Positions 8,670-17,795 of a stretch of DNA of 64,000 nucleotides are shown piece by piece. The DNA lies in NCBI GenBank assembly GCA_035531675.1, contig DATKSL010000027.1, positions 108,473 to 172,472 of the forward strand, written 5' to 3'. Numbering within the stretch: position 1 is the stretch's first letter; each line of letters opens with the position of its first letter. Under the pieces are notes generated by a model that had not been told where the DNA came from, did no database searches, and saw nothing but the letters and a program-made list of their open reading frames with translations. The translations under genes were made by a program, and so were the position numbers. The stretch comes from JAJPIG01 sp035531675 (GTDB lineage: Bacteria; Desulfobacterota; Binatia; Binatales; Binataceae).

Positions 8670-10124
8670 ATGAAAATTGTCTTCCCGGCCTTCGGACTGA
8701 AGGCCAAGCTGATGGCCCTGATGGTGCTGCTGCTGACGCTGACGCTCGGCGCGCAGGTGGCGGTCAGCCTCGGCACCCAGGAGGCGGTGGTCGAAAGCAC
8801 GCAGGCGCGGGTCAAGGATCTCGCCCGCGCCATCCAGATCAGCGTGCAGGAGCTGACCTCGGTCAGCGCCACCAATCCCGACCGGCTGCCCAACTACGTC
8901 AAAAGCCTGAGCACCAATGGCCTCGAGGTCTCGATCGCTTCGAGCCAGAGCCAGATCATCAACAGCACCAATCCCAAGCTGATCGGCGCCGTCCTGAAGC
9001 GCGGTGCCCACAGCCAGGTCGCGCACGGCCGCGGCGATCTGATCGACGTCATTCCGCTGGCCTTCGGCGCTGCCGGCCAGCAGACCACCGTCTATCTGAT
9101 CCCGGTCGAGGTCGAGGACCACCTGATGGGCTACGTGCAGGTGGTCGCCAATTTCGGCGATTTCGCCGAGCCGCTGCAGCAATATCGCAACCAGCTGCTG
9201 AGCATCGCACTGGCGATTTTCGCGCTCGGTCTGGCCTTCGCCTGGGTCCTGGCGCAGCGCTATGTGAGTCCGATCCACACCATTGCGGCCGCGGCGCAGA
9301 ATATCGCGGCGCGCGGCCTCGAACCGGTCGGCGAGACTCATCGGCGCGACGAGATCGGGCTGTTAACGCGCAGCTTCAACGAGATGGTGGCGCAGCTGCG
9401 CCGGGCGCGCGAGCGCGAGATCGAGCTCAACCGGCTCGAGCGTTTCGCCGCGCTGGGCCAGCTCGCCGGCGGACTGGCCCACGAGATCAAGAATCCTCTC
9501 AACTTCATCTCGCTGGCGATCGATCAGTTGCGCGCCAATTACGCCGCCCAGTTGAGCGGCGATCGCGATCAGTTCCTCCGTCAGCTCGCCATGATGAAGG
9601 ACGAGATTCGGCGCCTGACCGAGCTCATCCAGAGCTTCCTGCACTACGGCAAGCCGATCGAGATCCATCGCGCCCCGACCGACGTACGTGCGCTGGTCCG
9701 CGGCGTGCTCGAGCTATCCGAGTCCAAGGTGAAGAGCCAGGGGATCACGGTTCAGGAGCGCGACCCCGAAGTGCCCACGCTGCTCAGCCTCGACGCGGAG
9801 AAAATTCGCACCTGCTTCATCAACGTGGTCGCCAACGCGATCCAGGCGATGCCCGAGGGCGGCGAGCTGGCGGTCGGCTACGCCCGCGACAGCGCGCACC
9901 TGCGGGTCACCTTCGTCGACACCGGCGTCGGCATCGACCCGTCCGCGGCGCAGCGCATTTTCGAGCCCTTCTTCACCACCAAGCGCGAGGGTATCGGGCT
10001 CGGCCTGTTCCTGTCGCAGGCGATCGTCGAAAAACACGGCGGCGAGATAACCATCGGGTCCAACTCGTCGGGACCCGGCACGCGGGTGGTCTTCACCTTC
10101 CCGCTGCAAACCGGCAAAACTTAA
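8670..10124 (+). CDS. Membrane sensor histidine kinase (HAMP-HisKA-HATPase)
   Basis: A 484-residue kinase that phosphorylates the adjacent NtrC-type regulator. Transmembrane segments lie at about residues 10-33 and 176-196 around an extracytoplasmic sensor of roughly 140 residues without a family I recognise. A HAMP linker (about 197-250) is followed by the H-box LAGGLAHEIKNPLN with phospho-acceptor His271. The catalytic domain has the N-box VVANAIQAMPEGG, DTGVGID and GIGLGLFLSQAIVEKHGG. The stop is 4 bp before the regulator start, a clear two-gene operon. Confidence 0.93.
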   Translation: MKIVFPAFGLKAKLMALMVLLLTLTLGAQVAVSLGTQEAVVESTQARVKDLARAIQISVQELTSVSATNPDRLPNYVKSLSTNGLEVSIASSQSQIINSTNPKLIGAVLKRGAHSQVAHGRGDLIDVIPLAFGAAGQQTTVYLIPVEVEDHLMGYVQVVANFGDFAEPLQQYRNQLLSIALAIFALGLAFAWVLAQRYVSPIHTIAAAAQNIAARGLEPVGETHRRDEIGLLTRSFNEMVAQLRRAREREIELNRLERFAALGQLAGGLAHEIKNPLNFISLAIDQLRANYAAQLSGDRDQFLRQLAMMKDEIRRLTELIQSFLHYGKPIEIHRAPTDVRALVRGVLELSESKVKSQGITVQERDPEVPTLLSLDAEKIRTCFINVVANAIQAMPEGGELAVGYARDSAHLRVTFVDTGVGIDPSAAQRIFEPFFTTKREGIGLGLFLSQAIVEKHGGEITIGSNSSGPGTRVVFTFPLQTGKT

Positions 10125-10128
10125 ACCT

Positions 10129-11535
10129 ATGAGTCAGGCATCCGTGCTGGTGGTCGAAGATAACGACCTCGAACGCAACATCACCGCCGAGACCCTGCGC
10201 GAAGAGGGCTTCGCGGTCGAGGAGGCGGCGGTCGGCAAGCGCGCGCTCGAAATCCTCGGTTCGAGCCGCTTCGACGTGGTCCTCACCGATCTGATGATGC
10301 CCGGGATGTCGGGCGAGGAGCTGCTGGCGCAGGTCCGCGCGGTCCATCCCGCCAGCCAGGTGGTGGTGCTGACCGCACACGGCACCATCGACAGCGCCGT
10401 CAAGGCGATGAAGAACGGCGCCTTCTATTACCTGACCAAGCCGACCGACCGCGAAACCCTGGTGATGACGGTCGGCAAGGCGGCGGAGCTGTCGAATCTG
10501 CAGCAGGAGAACCAGCTGCTGCGCACCCGGCTGGAGGGCAAGTTCGAGGTCGAAGGCGTGGTCGGCCAGCATCCTACGATCCAGGAAGTGATCCGGATCG
10601 TGCGCAAGGTGGCGCCCTCGAACTCGACCGTCCTCATCCAGGGCGAGAGCGGCACCGGCAAGGAAGTTATCGCCCGCGCGATCCATCGCTTGTCGCCGCG
10701 CGCGACCCGTACGTTCGTGGCGATCAACTGTTCGGCGATCCCCGACGCACTGATCGAAAACGAGCTGTTCGGCCACGAGCGCGGCGCCTTCACCGGCGCC
10801 ACCGAGCGCAAGGTCGGTCTTATCGAGAGCGCCGACAAGTCGACGCTGTTCCTGGACGAAATCGCCGATCTCGGGGTCGGCGTGCAAGCCAAAATCCTGC
10901 GTGTGCTGCAGGAGCGGGAGATCCGCCGGGTCGGCGGCAACGAGTCGTTCCGGGTTGACGTGCGGTTGCTGGCCGCGACCAATCGCAACCTGGCCGAAGA
11001 GGTGGCCGAGGGGCGCTTTCGCGAGGACCTCTATTATCGCGTCAACGTGGTGACGATCACGCTGCCGCCGCTGCGCGATCGCCGTTCCGACCTGCCGCTG
11101 CTGGTCGAGCATACCCTGACGCGCTTTGCCCGGATGGCCAGCGCCAAGCCCAAGGAAGTGAGCCGCGAGGCGATGGAGATACTGCTCGACTACTCGTGGC
11201 CGGGCAACGTGCGCCAGCTCGAATCCGCTATCGAGCGGGCCAGCCTGCTATGCGAAGGCGATCGCATCATGCCCCGCGATCTCCCCGAAGAAGTGGTGTC
11301 GCGCAAGACCCACGCCCGCGAGCGCGGCGGTGGCCGCTCGGACCGTTTCGAGCTGCCCTCCGAGGGCATCAACTTCGAGAACTTCGAGCGCGACCTGATC
11401 CTGCAATCGATGGAGCGGGCCGACTGGGTAATCGCCAAGGCCGCCAAGATGCTCGGCATGAGCTACCGGACCCTGCAATACCGGCTCGACAAGTTCGCCA
11501 TCAAGAAGCCCGACGGCAAGCCCCTGACGTCCTAA
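10129..11535 (+). CDS. Sigma-54-dependent response regulator, NtrC family
   Basis: A 468-residue transcription activator. Domains in order: receiver (residues 1-120) with acidic pocket E10/D11, phospho-acceptor Asp54 in VVLTDLMMPG and Lys in LTKPTD; AAA+ domain (about 145-375) with Walker A GESGTGKE, the sigma-54-contacting GAFTGA loop and Walker B LFLDEIADL; and a Fis-type helix-turn-helix at the C-terminus (AAKMLGMSYRTLQYRLDKF). It acts with the kinase immediately upstream, and its target promoters must be of the -24/-12 type. The target genes are not evident from the window. Confidence 0.94.
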   Translation: MSQASVLVVEDNDLERNITAETLREEGFAVEEAAVGKRALEILGSSRFDVVLTDLMMPGMSGEELLAQVRAVHPASQVVVLTAHGTIDSAVKAMKNGAFYYLTKPTDRETLVMTVGKAAELSNLQQENQLLRTRLEGKFEVEGVVGQHPTIQEVIRIVRKVAPSNSTVLIQGESGTGKEVIARAIHRLSPRATRTFVAINCSAIPDALIENELFGHERGAFTGATERKVGLIESADKSTLFLDEIADLGVGVQAKILRVLQEREIRRVGGNESFRVDVRLLAATNRNLAEEVAEGRFREDLYYRVNVVTITLPPLRDRRSDLPLLVEHTLTRFARMASAKPKEVSREAMEILLDYSWPGNVRQLESAIERASLLCEGDRIMPRDLPEEVVSRKTHARERGGGRSDRFELPSEGINFENFERDLILQSMERADWVIAKAAKMLGMSYRTLQYRLDKFAIKKPDGKPLTS

Positions 11536-11577
11536 TCGAGGCGGCGGCGCCAATCAGGGAGCGGCGGCCGAAAATAC

Positions 11578-11608
11578 GATGGCGGACCGGAAAGCCCGGC
11601 CCGCCATC
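11578..11608. terminator. Hairpin between convergent genes
   Basis: GATGGCGG (11578-11585) pairs with CCGCCATC (11601-11608), with an inner CCGG/CCGG pair. It lies 42 bp past the regulator stop and 53 bp past the stop of the converging DUF1329 gene. A weak T-rich tail (GTATTTTC) is present only on the minus strand. A bidirectional terminator is plausible. Confidence 0.5.
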
Positions 11609-11660
11609 GCGACTATCTATGATTGAGCTGCGCGCGCAGCCCGTCCAATCCGGAACGCTA

Positions 11661-12977
11661 TCAGCGCATGATCTGGGAAAGCGCGCTCAGGCTGAAGTAG
11701 CGTCCGATATCGGTGTAATTTTCGCCGTTGGGTCCATTGCAGTTCTGGTTGGCTAGCATCTGCACTTCGGCCATCGTCAGATGACCCGCCTGCTCATCCC
11801 ACATCGTGCCCCATCCGGTATTGGTCCAGGCCTCGCCGACCCCCGGCACGCTGACCATCCCCTGCGGATCGTAGTCGACCTTCCAGAACTTGCCGCCGTC
11901 GTCGTACAGGTCAGCCCACATCGCCTGGTAGTCTTCCTTGTCCACGTACAGGATGCGCTTGGAGTAGCAATAGCCTGGCGTGTATTTCGGGATCGGATGG
12001 ACGTTGATCATCCATACCGGGCGCACTTCCCAGGTTTCAAGCGTCGGCTTGCCGAAGAACAGCGGCTGAAAGTAATTCCTCGGGTTCACCAGCTTGCTCA
12101 GATCCTGCGTCACATCGGGCGCCTCCAGGATCTGGCGGTCCGCAACAAAGTCGGCATCGAAGTGCGTCATGTTGCCGTTGAACGCGCCGTGCCGGGTATC
12201 GTCGTTAGTGAAGTCGCCGCCGAAAAACGGCGCGCAGCGCGCCGCGGTTGACAGGCGCAGCGAGCGGCGCAGTGCCGGAATGAAAAGATAGGTGTCCTGC
12301 GGCTTGCTGAGATCCTCGTAATAGACATTGAACAGCGTGGTGTAGCGCGCCTGCTCCGGCTGGAGAATCTGCGCGTATTGGACCAGGTCCTCGCCTTTGC
12401 CGCGCGGTTCGTAAATCGGCTCGCCAGGGTCGGAGATATGACTCATGCGGCGCAGCAGGAAGATCTGGTTAAGAGTTGATTCGTTCAACAGGCGGTCATG
12501 AAACCAGACCTTGGACTGGGTCGCGCAGATTTCATGCGGCTGGTAGGCGTACCAGTCATCGACCAGCAGTTTCCATCCCCTGAGCGGCTCCTGAGGATTC
12601 GGAAACGGCAGCCCGGCCACATAGCCCGAAAGATTATGGCCACCATCCGAAGTGGTGACGATCTTCACGTCCTTCGCATACTTTTCGGTGTTCTCAACGT
12701 AAATTTTCGGCAGCGGATAGGACTTGTAGGCGCTAACTACCATCTGAAAGTCGGGCGGCATCTTCCAGAAATGTTGCCCCGCGAACAAAACCTGCAGCCC
12801 GTCGCTCATATACTGCTTGTATTTTTGCCAGTTCTGCGGGGTGATTATCGTGCCGGGCGGAATCGGGTTCTGGTTCTCGCCAGCGGCACAGAAGGCGCGA
12901 CCCGAGGTGGCCAGGAGCGACAAAACGATCGCCCCTATCAAACCGACTATCGTCACTCTTTTAGTTTCTCGAAACAT
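11661..12977 (-). CDS. DUF1329 family exported protein
   Basis: A 438-residue protein resembling the DUF1329 family of LolB-like, outer-membrane-associated proteins, often found beside RND exporters and lipid or steroid catabolism genes. I chose the start at 12977 rather than the upstream ATG at 13058 because it puts a signal peptide at the N-terminus (TIVGLIGAIVLSLLA then an AFCAAG cleavage region). Family features include PPGTIITPQNWQKY near the N-terminus, DDWYAYQPHEICATQSKVW mid-protein, and a long Trp/Tyr-rich beta-strand region. No RND or catabolic partner is adjacent, so its ligand is unknown. Confidence 0.82.
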   Translation of the reverse strand: MFRETKRVTIVGLIGAIVLSLLATSGRAFCAAGENQNPIPPGTIITPQNWQKYKQYMSDGLQVLFAGQHFWKMPPDFQMVVSAYKSYPLPKIYVENTEKYAKDVKIVTTSDGGHNLSGYVAGLPFPNPQEPLRGWKLLVDDWYAYQPHEICATQSKVWFHDRLLNESTLNQIFLLRRMSHISDPGEPIYEPRGKGEDLVQYAQILQPEQARYTTLFNVYYEDLSKPQDTYLFIPALRRSLRLSTAARCAPFFGGDFTNDDTRHGAFNGNMTHFDADFVADRQILEAPDVTQDLSKLVNPRNYFQPLFFGKPTLETWEVRPVWMINVHPIPKYTPGYCYSKRILYVDKEDYQAMWADLYDDGGKFWKVDYDPQGMVSVPGVGEAWTNTGWGTMWDEQAGHLTMAEVQMLANQNCNGPNGENYTDIGRYFSLSALSQIMR

Positions 12978-13130
12978 AATTATTACCCGTTGATACTGTC
13001 TTGTACCTTTTCGGCGAACCGCGCCCCGATGTAATGAAGATATCACTCGGTGTAACAAAAGAAGGCAGATCGATCCAGATGCCTCCCTGGCGGGGCCACT
13101 ATCAGCGGCGCCGTCGCAAGTGCCCAGGAT

Positions 13131-13475
13131 TCAGTCAGCGATCAACGCGCTGGTTGGCATATAGACCCAGCATCCGAGCCGCTCGCCCGACGGCGTCACG
13201 ACCTCGATCGATTCGCGGGTATAGAGATGCGGCAGTTGCTCGTAGCGATCGAGGATCGCGAAGTCGTCGATGCTGACATCGAGCATCAGCAGACCATCGA
13301 TCGCTACGCCGGGCGCCGCGACGATATAGAGATAACGTCCCCGCTCCACCCGGTAGCCGTCGAGGCACGCCGGCCGCGTCGTCACCGGATGGCCGAGCAG
13401 ACCGTCGCGGCATCCCGGCTCAAGCAGGGTGCCATACACAAACAGCTTAAATTTATCAGGACTGCTCGCGATCAT
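13131..13475 (-). CDS. Gamma-glutamylcyclotransferase-like (AIG2/BtrG fold) protein
   Basis: A 114-residue protein of the gamma-glutamylcyclotransferase-like fold, which cyclises gamma-glutamyl amines to 5-oxoproline or works on related amides. The phosphate/substrate loop FVYGTLLEPG lies at residues 12-21. The catalytic acid is expected in ILDRYEQLP near residue 80, and LYTRESIEVV follows, as in the family. Length is typical of the short AIG2-like class. The true substrate is unknown. It is divergently arranged with mlaE, 52 bp away. Confidence 0.85.
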   Translation of the reverse strand: MIASSPDKFKLFVYGTLLEPGCRDGLLGHPVTTRPACLDGYRVERGRYLYIVAAPGVAIDGLLMLDVSIDDFAILDRYEQLPHLYTRESIEVVTPSGERLGCWVYMPTSALIAD

Positions 13476-13527
13476 CGTATTGCTGCCACAGCACCCTTCG
13501 CTTACCCTCGATGAAGTTATTCGGTAG

Positions 13528-14283
13528 ATGCGCGATCCTTTTTACCGCTTACTCGACCAGCTTGGCGAGATCGGTCTGCTCACCGTCGAGGTCGTACGCC
13601 ATCTCTTCCGCCGTCCCTTCGAAGCCCGGCTGCTGATCGATCAGCTCGACAGTATCGGCGTGCGCTCGCTCAACGTGGTCAACCTGACCGCGATTTTCTC
13701 CGGGATGGTGCTGGCGCTGCAGATGGGTCAGTTCCTGGCCAAGTTTGGCGCCAAGATCTACGTCAGCCGGGTGATGGGGCTGTCGTTGCTGCGCGAGATG
13801 GGCCCGGTGCTGACGGCGCTGATGATCGGCGCGCGGGTGGGCGCCGGAATTACCGCCGAGCTCGGCAGCATGAAGGTCAGCGAGCAGCTCGACGCGATGC
13901 TGGCGCTGGCCTCGAGCCCGGTCAAGAAGCTGGTAGTGCCGCGAGTGCTGGCGACGATCCTGATTCTGCCGGTGCTGACGGTAATCGCGGACGCCATCGG
14001 ACTGTTCGGCGGGCTGCTGATCGCGGTCACCCAGCTCGGCATCAGCGCCGATTTCTTCTACACCTCGCTGGTCCAGAACATCGCGCTGAGCGACCTGCTG
14101 AGCGGCATCAGCAAGGCGTTCTTTTTCGGCTACCTGATCGCCATAATCGCCTGCATGAAGGGGCTGACCGTGACCGGCGGCGCCGACGGCGTGGGCCGCG
14201 CGACCACCTCCTCGGTGGTGGCGGCCTCGATCAGCGTGCTGGTCGCCGACTTCTTCCTGACCAAGCTGTTTATGACGATCTGA
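13528..14283 (+). CDS. mlaE: MlaE-family ABC transporter permease
   Basis: A 251-residue inner-membrane permease of the MCE/Mla lipid transporter. It has about five hydrophobic spans and the conserved core AIFSGMVLALQMGQFLAKFGA, GPVLTALMIGARVGAGITAELGSMKVSEQLDA. The stop codon overlaps the start of mlaF by one base (TGATG), so translation is coupled. The product should move phospholipids between inner and outer membrane together with the next two genes. Confidence 0.93.
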   Translation: MRDPFYRLLDQLGEIGLLTVEVVRHLFRRPFEARLLIDQLDSIGVRSLNVVNLTAIFSGMVLALQMGQFLAKFGAKIYVSRVMGLSLLREMGPVLTALMIGARVGAGITAELGSMKVSEQLDAMLALASSPVKKLVVPRVLATILILPVLTVIADAIGLFGGLLIAVTQLGISADFFYTSLVQNIALSDLLSGISKAFFFGYLIAIIACMKGLTVTGGADGVGRATTSSVVAASISVLVADFFLTKLFMTI

Positions 14284-15077
14284 TGGACGCGCACGACCCC
14301 ACCGCCGGCAACGGCGCGGCGCCCGGCGCCGAACAGCTCCCGTTCATCCGGGTGACGGGACTGGAGAAAAGCTTTGGCGGCAAGCCGATCCTGCGCGGTA
14401 TCGATCTCGAGGTGCGCCACGGCGAGACGCTGGTTATCCTGGGCGGCAGCGGCGAGGGCAAGAGCGTCCTGCTGCGCCATCTCAACGGCTTGCTGATGCC
14501 CGACCGCGGCACCGTAATCGTCGGCGGACGCAACCTGGCGCTACTCGACGAAGATCAGCTCGCCGCGCTGCGCAAGGAGGTCGGGATGGTGTTTCAGCTC
14601 GGCGCGCTGTTCGATTCGATGACCGTGTACGAGAACGTCAGCTACCCGCTGCATGAGCATAGCGCGATGGCCGAGGAGCAGATCCATGCGCGGGTGCGCG
14701 AGTTGCTGGCGATGGTGCAGCTCGACGGGGTCGACGGGGTCGAGGAGCTGCTGCCGGCCGAGCTTTCGGGCGGCATGAAAAAGCGCGTCGCCATCGCTCG
14801 CACCCTCGCGCTCGAGCCGCACGCCGTGCTCTACGACGAGCCGACCACCGGTCTCGATCCGCTGGTGGCCCATCGCATCAGCGTTCAGATGCGCGAGTTG
14901 CAGGAACGGCTGGGCTTGACCAGCGTGGTGGTGACCCACGATCTCAAAAACGCCTTCGTCGTGGGTGATCGCTTCGCGCTGCTCTATCACGGTAAGATTC
15001 GGGTGAGCGGCACCGCCGACGAGGTGCGCGCCTCGCGCGATGAGTTGATGCAGGATTTTCTCAAGACTGCGCTCTAA
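14283..15077 (+). CDS. mlaF: MlaF-family ABC transporter ATP-binding protein
   Basis: A 264-residue ATPase. Walker A is GGSGEGKSVLL (GxxGxGKS), the Q-loop is VFQLGALFDSMTV, the signature is LSGGMKKRVAIART, Walker B is AVLYDEPTTGLDP and the H-loop is VVTHD. The GALFDSMTV and SGGMKKRVAIAR sequences are characteristic of the Mla subclass. It lies between the permease and the MCE protein in a three-gene operon. Confidence 0.95.
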   Translation: MDAHDPTAGNGAAPGAEQLPFIRVTGLEKSFGGKPILRGIDLEVRHGETLVILGGSGEGKSVLLRHLNGLLMPDRGTVIVGGRNLALLDEDQLAALRKEVGMVFQLGALFDSMTVYENVSYPLHEHSAMAEEQIHARVRELLAMVQLDGVDGVEELLPAELSGGMKKRVAIARTLALEPHAVLYDEPTTGLDPLVAHRISVQMRELQERLGLTSVVVTHDLKNAFVVGDRFALLYHGKIRVSGTADEVRASRDELMQDFLKTAL

Positions 15078-15095
15078 CCCGGAGGGGGTTACACC

Positions 15096-16202
15096 GTGGC
15101 TCAATCCACATCCAGGACGGTGCGGGTCGGATTGCTGATTTTCGCCGGGCTCGTGATTCTGGCCTTCGGCATCATGTCAATCGGGAGGGGTTCGCGATGG
15201 TTCACCGGCTCCGAGACCCTGGCCGCGCGCTTCCATCGCGTCAACGGCCTGCAGGCCGGCGCGCCGGTGCGGCTGGCGGGGGTCAGTATCGGATCGGTCG
15301 CGCGGATCAAGTTTTTATCCGACAATCCCAACCAGAACCTGATTGAGGTGACGCTGTGGATTCGCGAGTCGGCCGCCGCTCATGTGCGGGTCGATTCCAA
15401 GGCGAAAATCCAATCGATGGGACTGCTCGGGGATCAGTACGTCGAGATCGGCCCCGGCCATCCCGGCTCGCCGCCGGCCCCGGCGGGATCGATGCTGCCG
15501 GCGCGCGATCCGATCGACTACCAGACCCTGCTGCAGGCCAAAGGCACCGGCGACCTGGTCGCGAACGTGATGTCAGTGGCCGACTCGCTGCACGCGCTGC
15601 TCGATCAGCTCAACCAGGGCCACGGACTGCTGGGCCAGCTCATCCGCGGCCAGGGACACGGCGAGCCGAGGCTCAATGCGGCAGTCGTGCGCCAGACGCT
15701 CGACGATATCGGCAAGCTCACGACCGATCTCGATCACACCGTGGTCTCGATCAACCAGGGCCGCGGCGTCGCGGGCGCGCTGGTAAGCGATCGCGTCAAC
15801 GGCCGGCGGATGCTCGACAACGTCACCGCCACCCTCGACACCATGCATCATACCTCCGAGCAGCTTGGCGAAGCGGCGAGCCGCTTCAACCAGGGACGCG
15901 GCCTGCTGCCGCAACTGATCGAGAACCAGGGCTACGGCAACGAGGTGATGGCCAACCTGCGCTCGTCGTCGCGCGATCTCAGCCAGATCCTCCACAAGAT
16001 CAACACCGGCCAGGGCACGGTCGGGAAGCTGGTCAACGATCCAGCCGTCTACTATGAAGTGTCCGGGATGCTCTCGAGCAGCGGCGGATGGGGTTTTTCG
16101 CTGATGCGCGGGTTCTACAACTTCTTTCATCCGCTCGCCGGTCCCAACCCGCCCGAGCAGAGCGAGATGATCAACCTGCCGGCGTCGACGGTTTCCCATT
16201 GA
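15096..16202 (+). CDS. mlaD: MlaD/MCE-domain lipid-binding protein
   Basis: A 368-residue membrane-anchored MCE protein, longer than the ~180-residue enterobacterial MlaD. It starts at GTG 15096 behind a GGAGGGGG ribosome site. One transmembrane anchor (about residues 10-28) is followed by an MCE domain at about 38-130 (VRLAGVSIGSVARI, LGDQYVEIGPG). The C-terminal helical part repeats an [IF/L]NxGxGxxGxLv element about four times (LNQGHGLLGQLI, INQGRGVAGALV, FNQGRGLLPQLI, INTGQGTVGKLV). It delivers lipid to or from the MlaE/MlaF transporter. Confidence 0.92.
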   Translation: MAQSTSRTVRVGLLIFAGLVILAFGIMSIGRGSRWFTGSETLAARFHRVNGLQAGAPVRLAGVSIGSVARIKFLSDNPNQNLIEVTLWIRESAAAHVRVDSKAKIQSMGLLGDQYVEIGPGHPGSPPAPAGSMLPARDPIDYQTLLQAKGTGDLVANVMSVADSLHALLDQLNQGHGLLGQLIRGQGHGEPRLNAAVVRQTLDDIGKLTTDLDHTVVSINQGRGVAGALVSDRVNGRRMLDNVTATLDTMHHTSEQLGEAASRFNQGRGLLPQLIENQGYGNEVMANLRSSSRDLSQILHKINTGQGTVGKLVNDPAVYYEVSGMLSSSGGWGFSLMRGFYNFFHPLAGPNPPEQSEMINLPASTVSH

Positions 16203-16225
16203 CGCGCCGGGGTTAGGTGACGGCC

Positions 16226-16504
16226 ATGAAAATTGATATCGACCTCAAAGCCGGCTTCCTGCAGAACATCAAACGCGAGGTGCTCGCGACGCTGACTACC
16301 GAGGAGCGCGCGGTCATCGAGGTCTCGACCGGCGAGATGGGCAACAAGCCCGACGCCGTCAAGCTCGGCTGGCTCAAGATGCGCACCAAGGAAAGCTGGA
16401 CCAAGCAGCGCTACATGAAGGCGCTCGACCGCACCATGAAGAAGCTGCGCGCGGCGGTCGAGGCCGAGTCCGCGCGGCGCGCCGACGACGACGACAAGCC
16501 CTAG
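16226..16504 (+). CDS. Small charged protein of unknown function
   Basis: A 92-residue protein that I do not recognise. The ATG at 16226 has an AGGTGA ribosome site 5 bp upstream, so I prefer it to the GTG at 16217. It is lysine/glutamate rich (KIDIDLKAGFLQNIK, LDRTMKKLRAAVEAESARR) with an acidic DDDDKP end and is probably helical and cytosolic. It follows mlaD by 23 bp. Its stop codon overlaps the stop of the converging tyrS through a shared CTAG. Confidence 0.7.
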   Translation: MKIDIDLKAGFLQNIKREVLATLTTEERAVIEVSTGEMGNKPDAVKLGWLKMRTKESWTKQRYMKALDRTMKKLRAAVEAESARRADDDDKP

Positions 16505-17691
16505 CGCTCGATCCGCGCCACGCGGCGCTTGCCGACCTCGATCACCTGGTTCTCGCCCGGCACGAAACGAAAGTTGATTTCGGTGATGGTGCGGCCGTCG
16601 ACCCGCACCGCGCCCTGCCCGACCAGCCGGCGCGCCTCGCTGGTCGAGGCGACGAAGCCGAGCTGTTTCATCAGCTCGCAGATCCAGATTTCGCCGTCGA
16701 GCCGGTAGACCCGCGCGTCGGCCGGCACCTCGCGGCGCTGGAACTTGGTCTCGAAATGTTCGCGCGCCCGTTCGCTGGCCTCCGCGTCGTGATACTCAGC
16801 GACGATCATCGCGGCCAGCCGCTTCTTGGCTTCCATCGGATGCATCGCGCCCGAACGGACCGCGGCCAGCTCGGCCGCGTCGCCGCCGATCAGAATCTCG
16901 AAGTAGCGCGCCATCAGCGCGTCGGAGGCCGACATCAGCTTGCCGAACATCTCCTCGGGCGGATCCTCGAGCGCAACGTAGTTGCCGTATGACTTCGACA
17001 TCTTGCGCACGCCGTCGAGCCCCTCGAGCAGCGTCATGGTCATCACCACCTGCGGCGGCTGCCCGTAGGCGCGCTGCAGATCGCGGCCGACCAGCATGTT
17101 GAATTTCTGATCGGTCCCGCCCAGTTCGACGTCGGCCTTGAGCGCCACCGAGTCATAGCCCTGGATCAACGGGTAGAGCAGCTCGTGCAGGAACAACGGC
17201 TCGCCGGCTGCGAGCCGTTTTTCAAAATCGTCGCGCTCGAGCATCCGCGCCGCGCTGAGCTTGGCCGCGATTCCGATCAATTCGGCGACGCCCATCGCCC
17301 CCATCCACTCGCTGTTGAAGCGGATTTCGGTGCGCGCCGGATCGAGAATCTTGAACACCTGCCGTTCGTAGGTCCCGGCGTTGCGCTTGATCTGCTCGGG
17401 CGTGAGCGGTTTGCGGGTTTCGGAGCGGCCGGTCGGGTCGCCGATCATGGCGGTGAAATCGCCGACCAGGAAGACCACGGTATGGCCAACGCGCTGGAAA
17501 TCGCGCAGCTTCTTGAGCGTCACGGTATGGCCCAGATGCAGGTCGGGCGCGGTCGGATCCATCCCGAGCTTGATCCTGAGCGGCCGTTCTTCGGCCAGCT
17601 TGGCGGCCAGCTCGGCGGCCGAAATCACCTCGACCGCGTTGCGGCTCAGCTCCAGAGCGCGCTCCTGTGCCTGACTTTCGTCCATCTCCAA
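16501..17691 (-). CDS. tyrS: Tyrosyl-tRNA synthetase
   Basis: A 396-residue class I synthetase that charges tRNA-Tyr. The ATP-binding HIGH-type motif is HLGH in DLHLGHTVTLKKL near residue 55, and the KMSKS motif is intact (VRKMSKSYGNY, about residue 235). The tyrosine pocket segment YDSVALKADVELGGTDQKFN is typical of the TyrS type 2 group, which is about 400 residues long. The C-terminal S4-like RNA-binding domain begins near ICELMKQLGFVASTSEARRLV. Confidence 0.95.
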   Translation of the reverse strand: MEMDESQAQERALELSRNAVEVISAAELAAKLAEERPLRIKLGMDPTAPDLHLGHTVTLKKLRDFQRVGHTVVFLVGDFTAMIGDPTGRSETRKPLTPEQIKRNAGTYERQVFKILDPARTEIRFNSEWMGAMGVAELIGIAAKLSAARMLERDDFEKRLAAGEPLFLHELLYPLIQGYDSVALKADVELGGTDQKFNMLVGRDLQRAYGQPPQVVMTMTLLEGLDGVRKMSKSYGNYVALEDPPEEMFGKLMSASDALMARYFEILIGGDAAELAAVRSGAMHPMEAKKRLAAMIVAEYHDAEASERAREHFETKFQRREVPADARVYRLDGEIWICELMKQLGFVASTSEARRLVGQGAVRVDGRTITEINFRFVPGENQVIEVGKRRVARIER

Positions 17692-17795
17692 TCAGCTTGC
17701 CGTCATTCGTACCTATCTGTGGCCTGCGGTCAGCGTATCCGAAGCCGCGCGAGCGTAAAAGTTGCCGACTGCGGTCTGCGCGGTTGTGCCGGGGC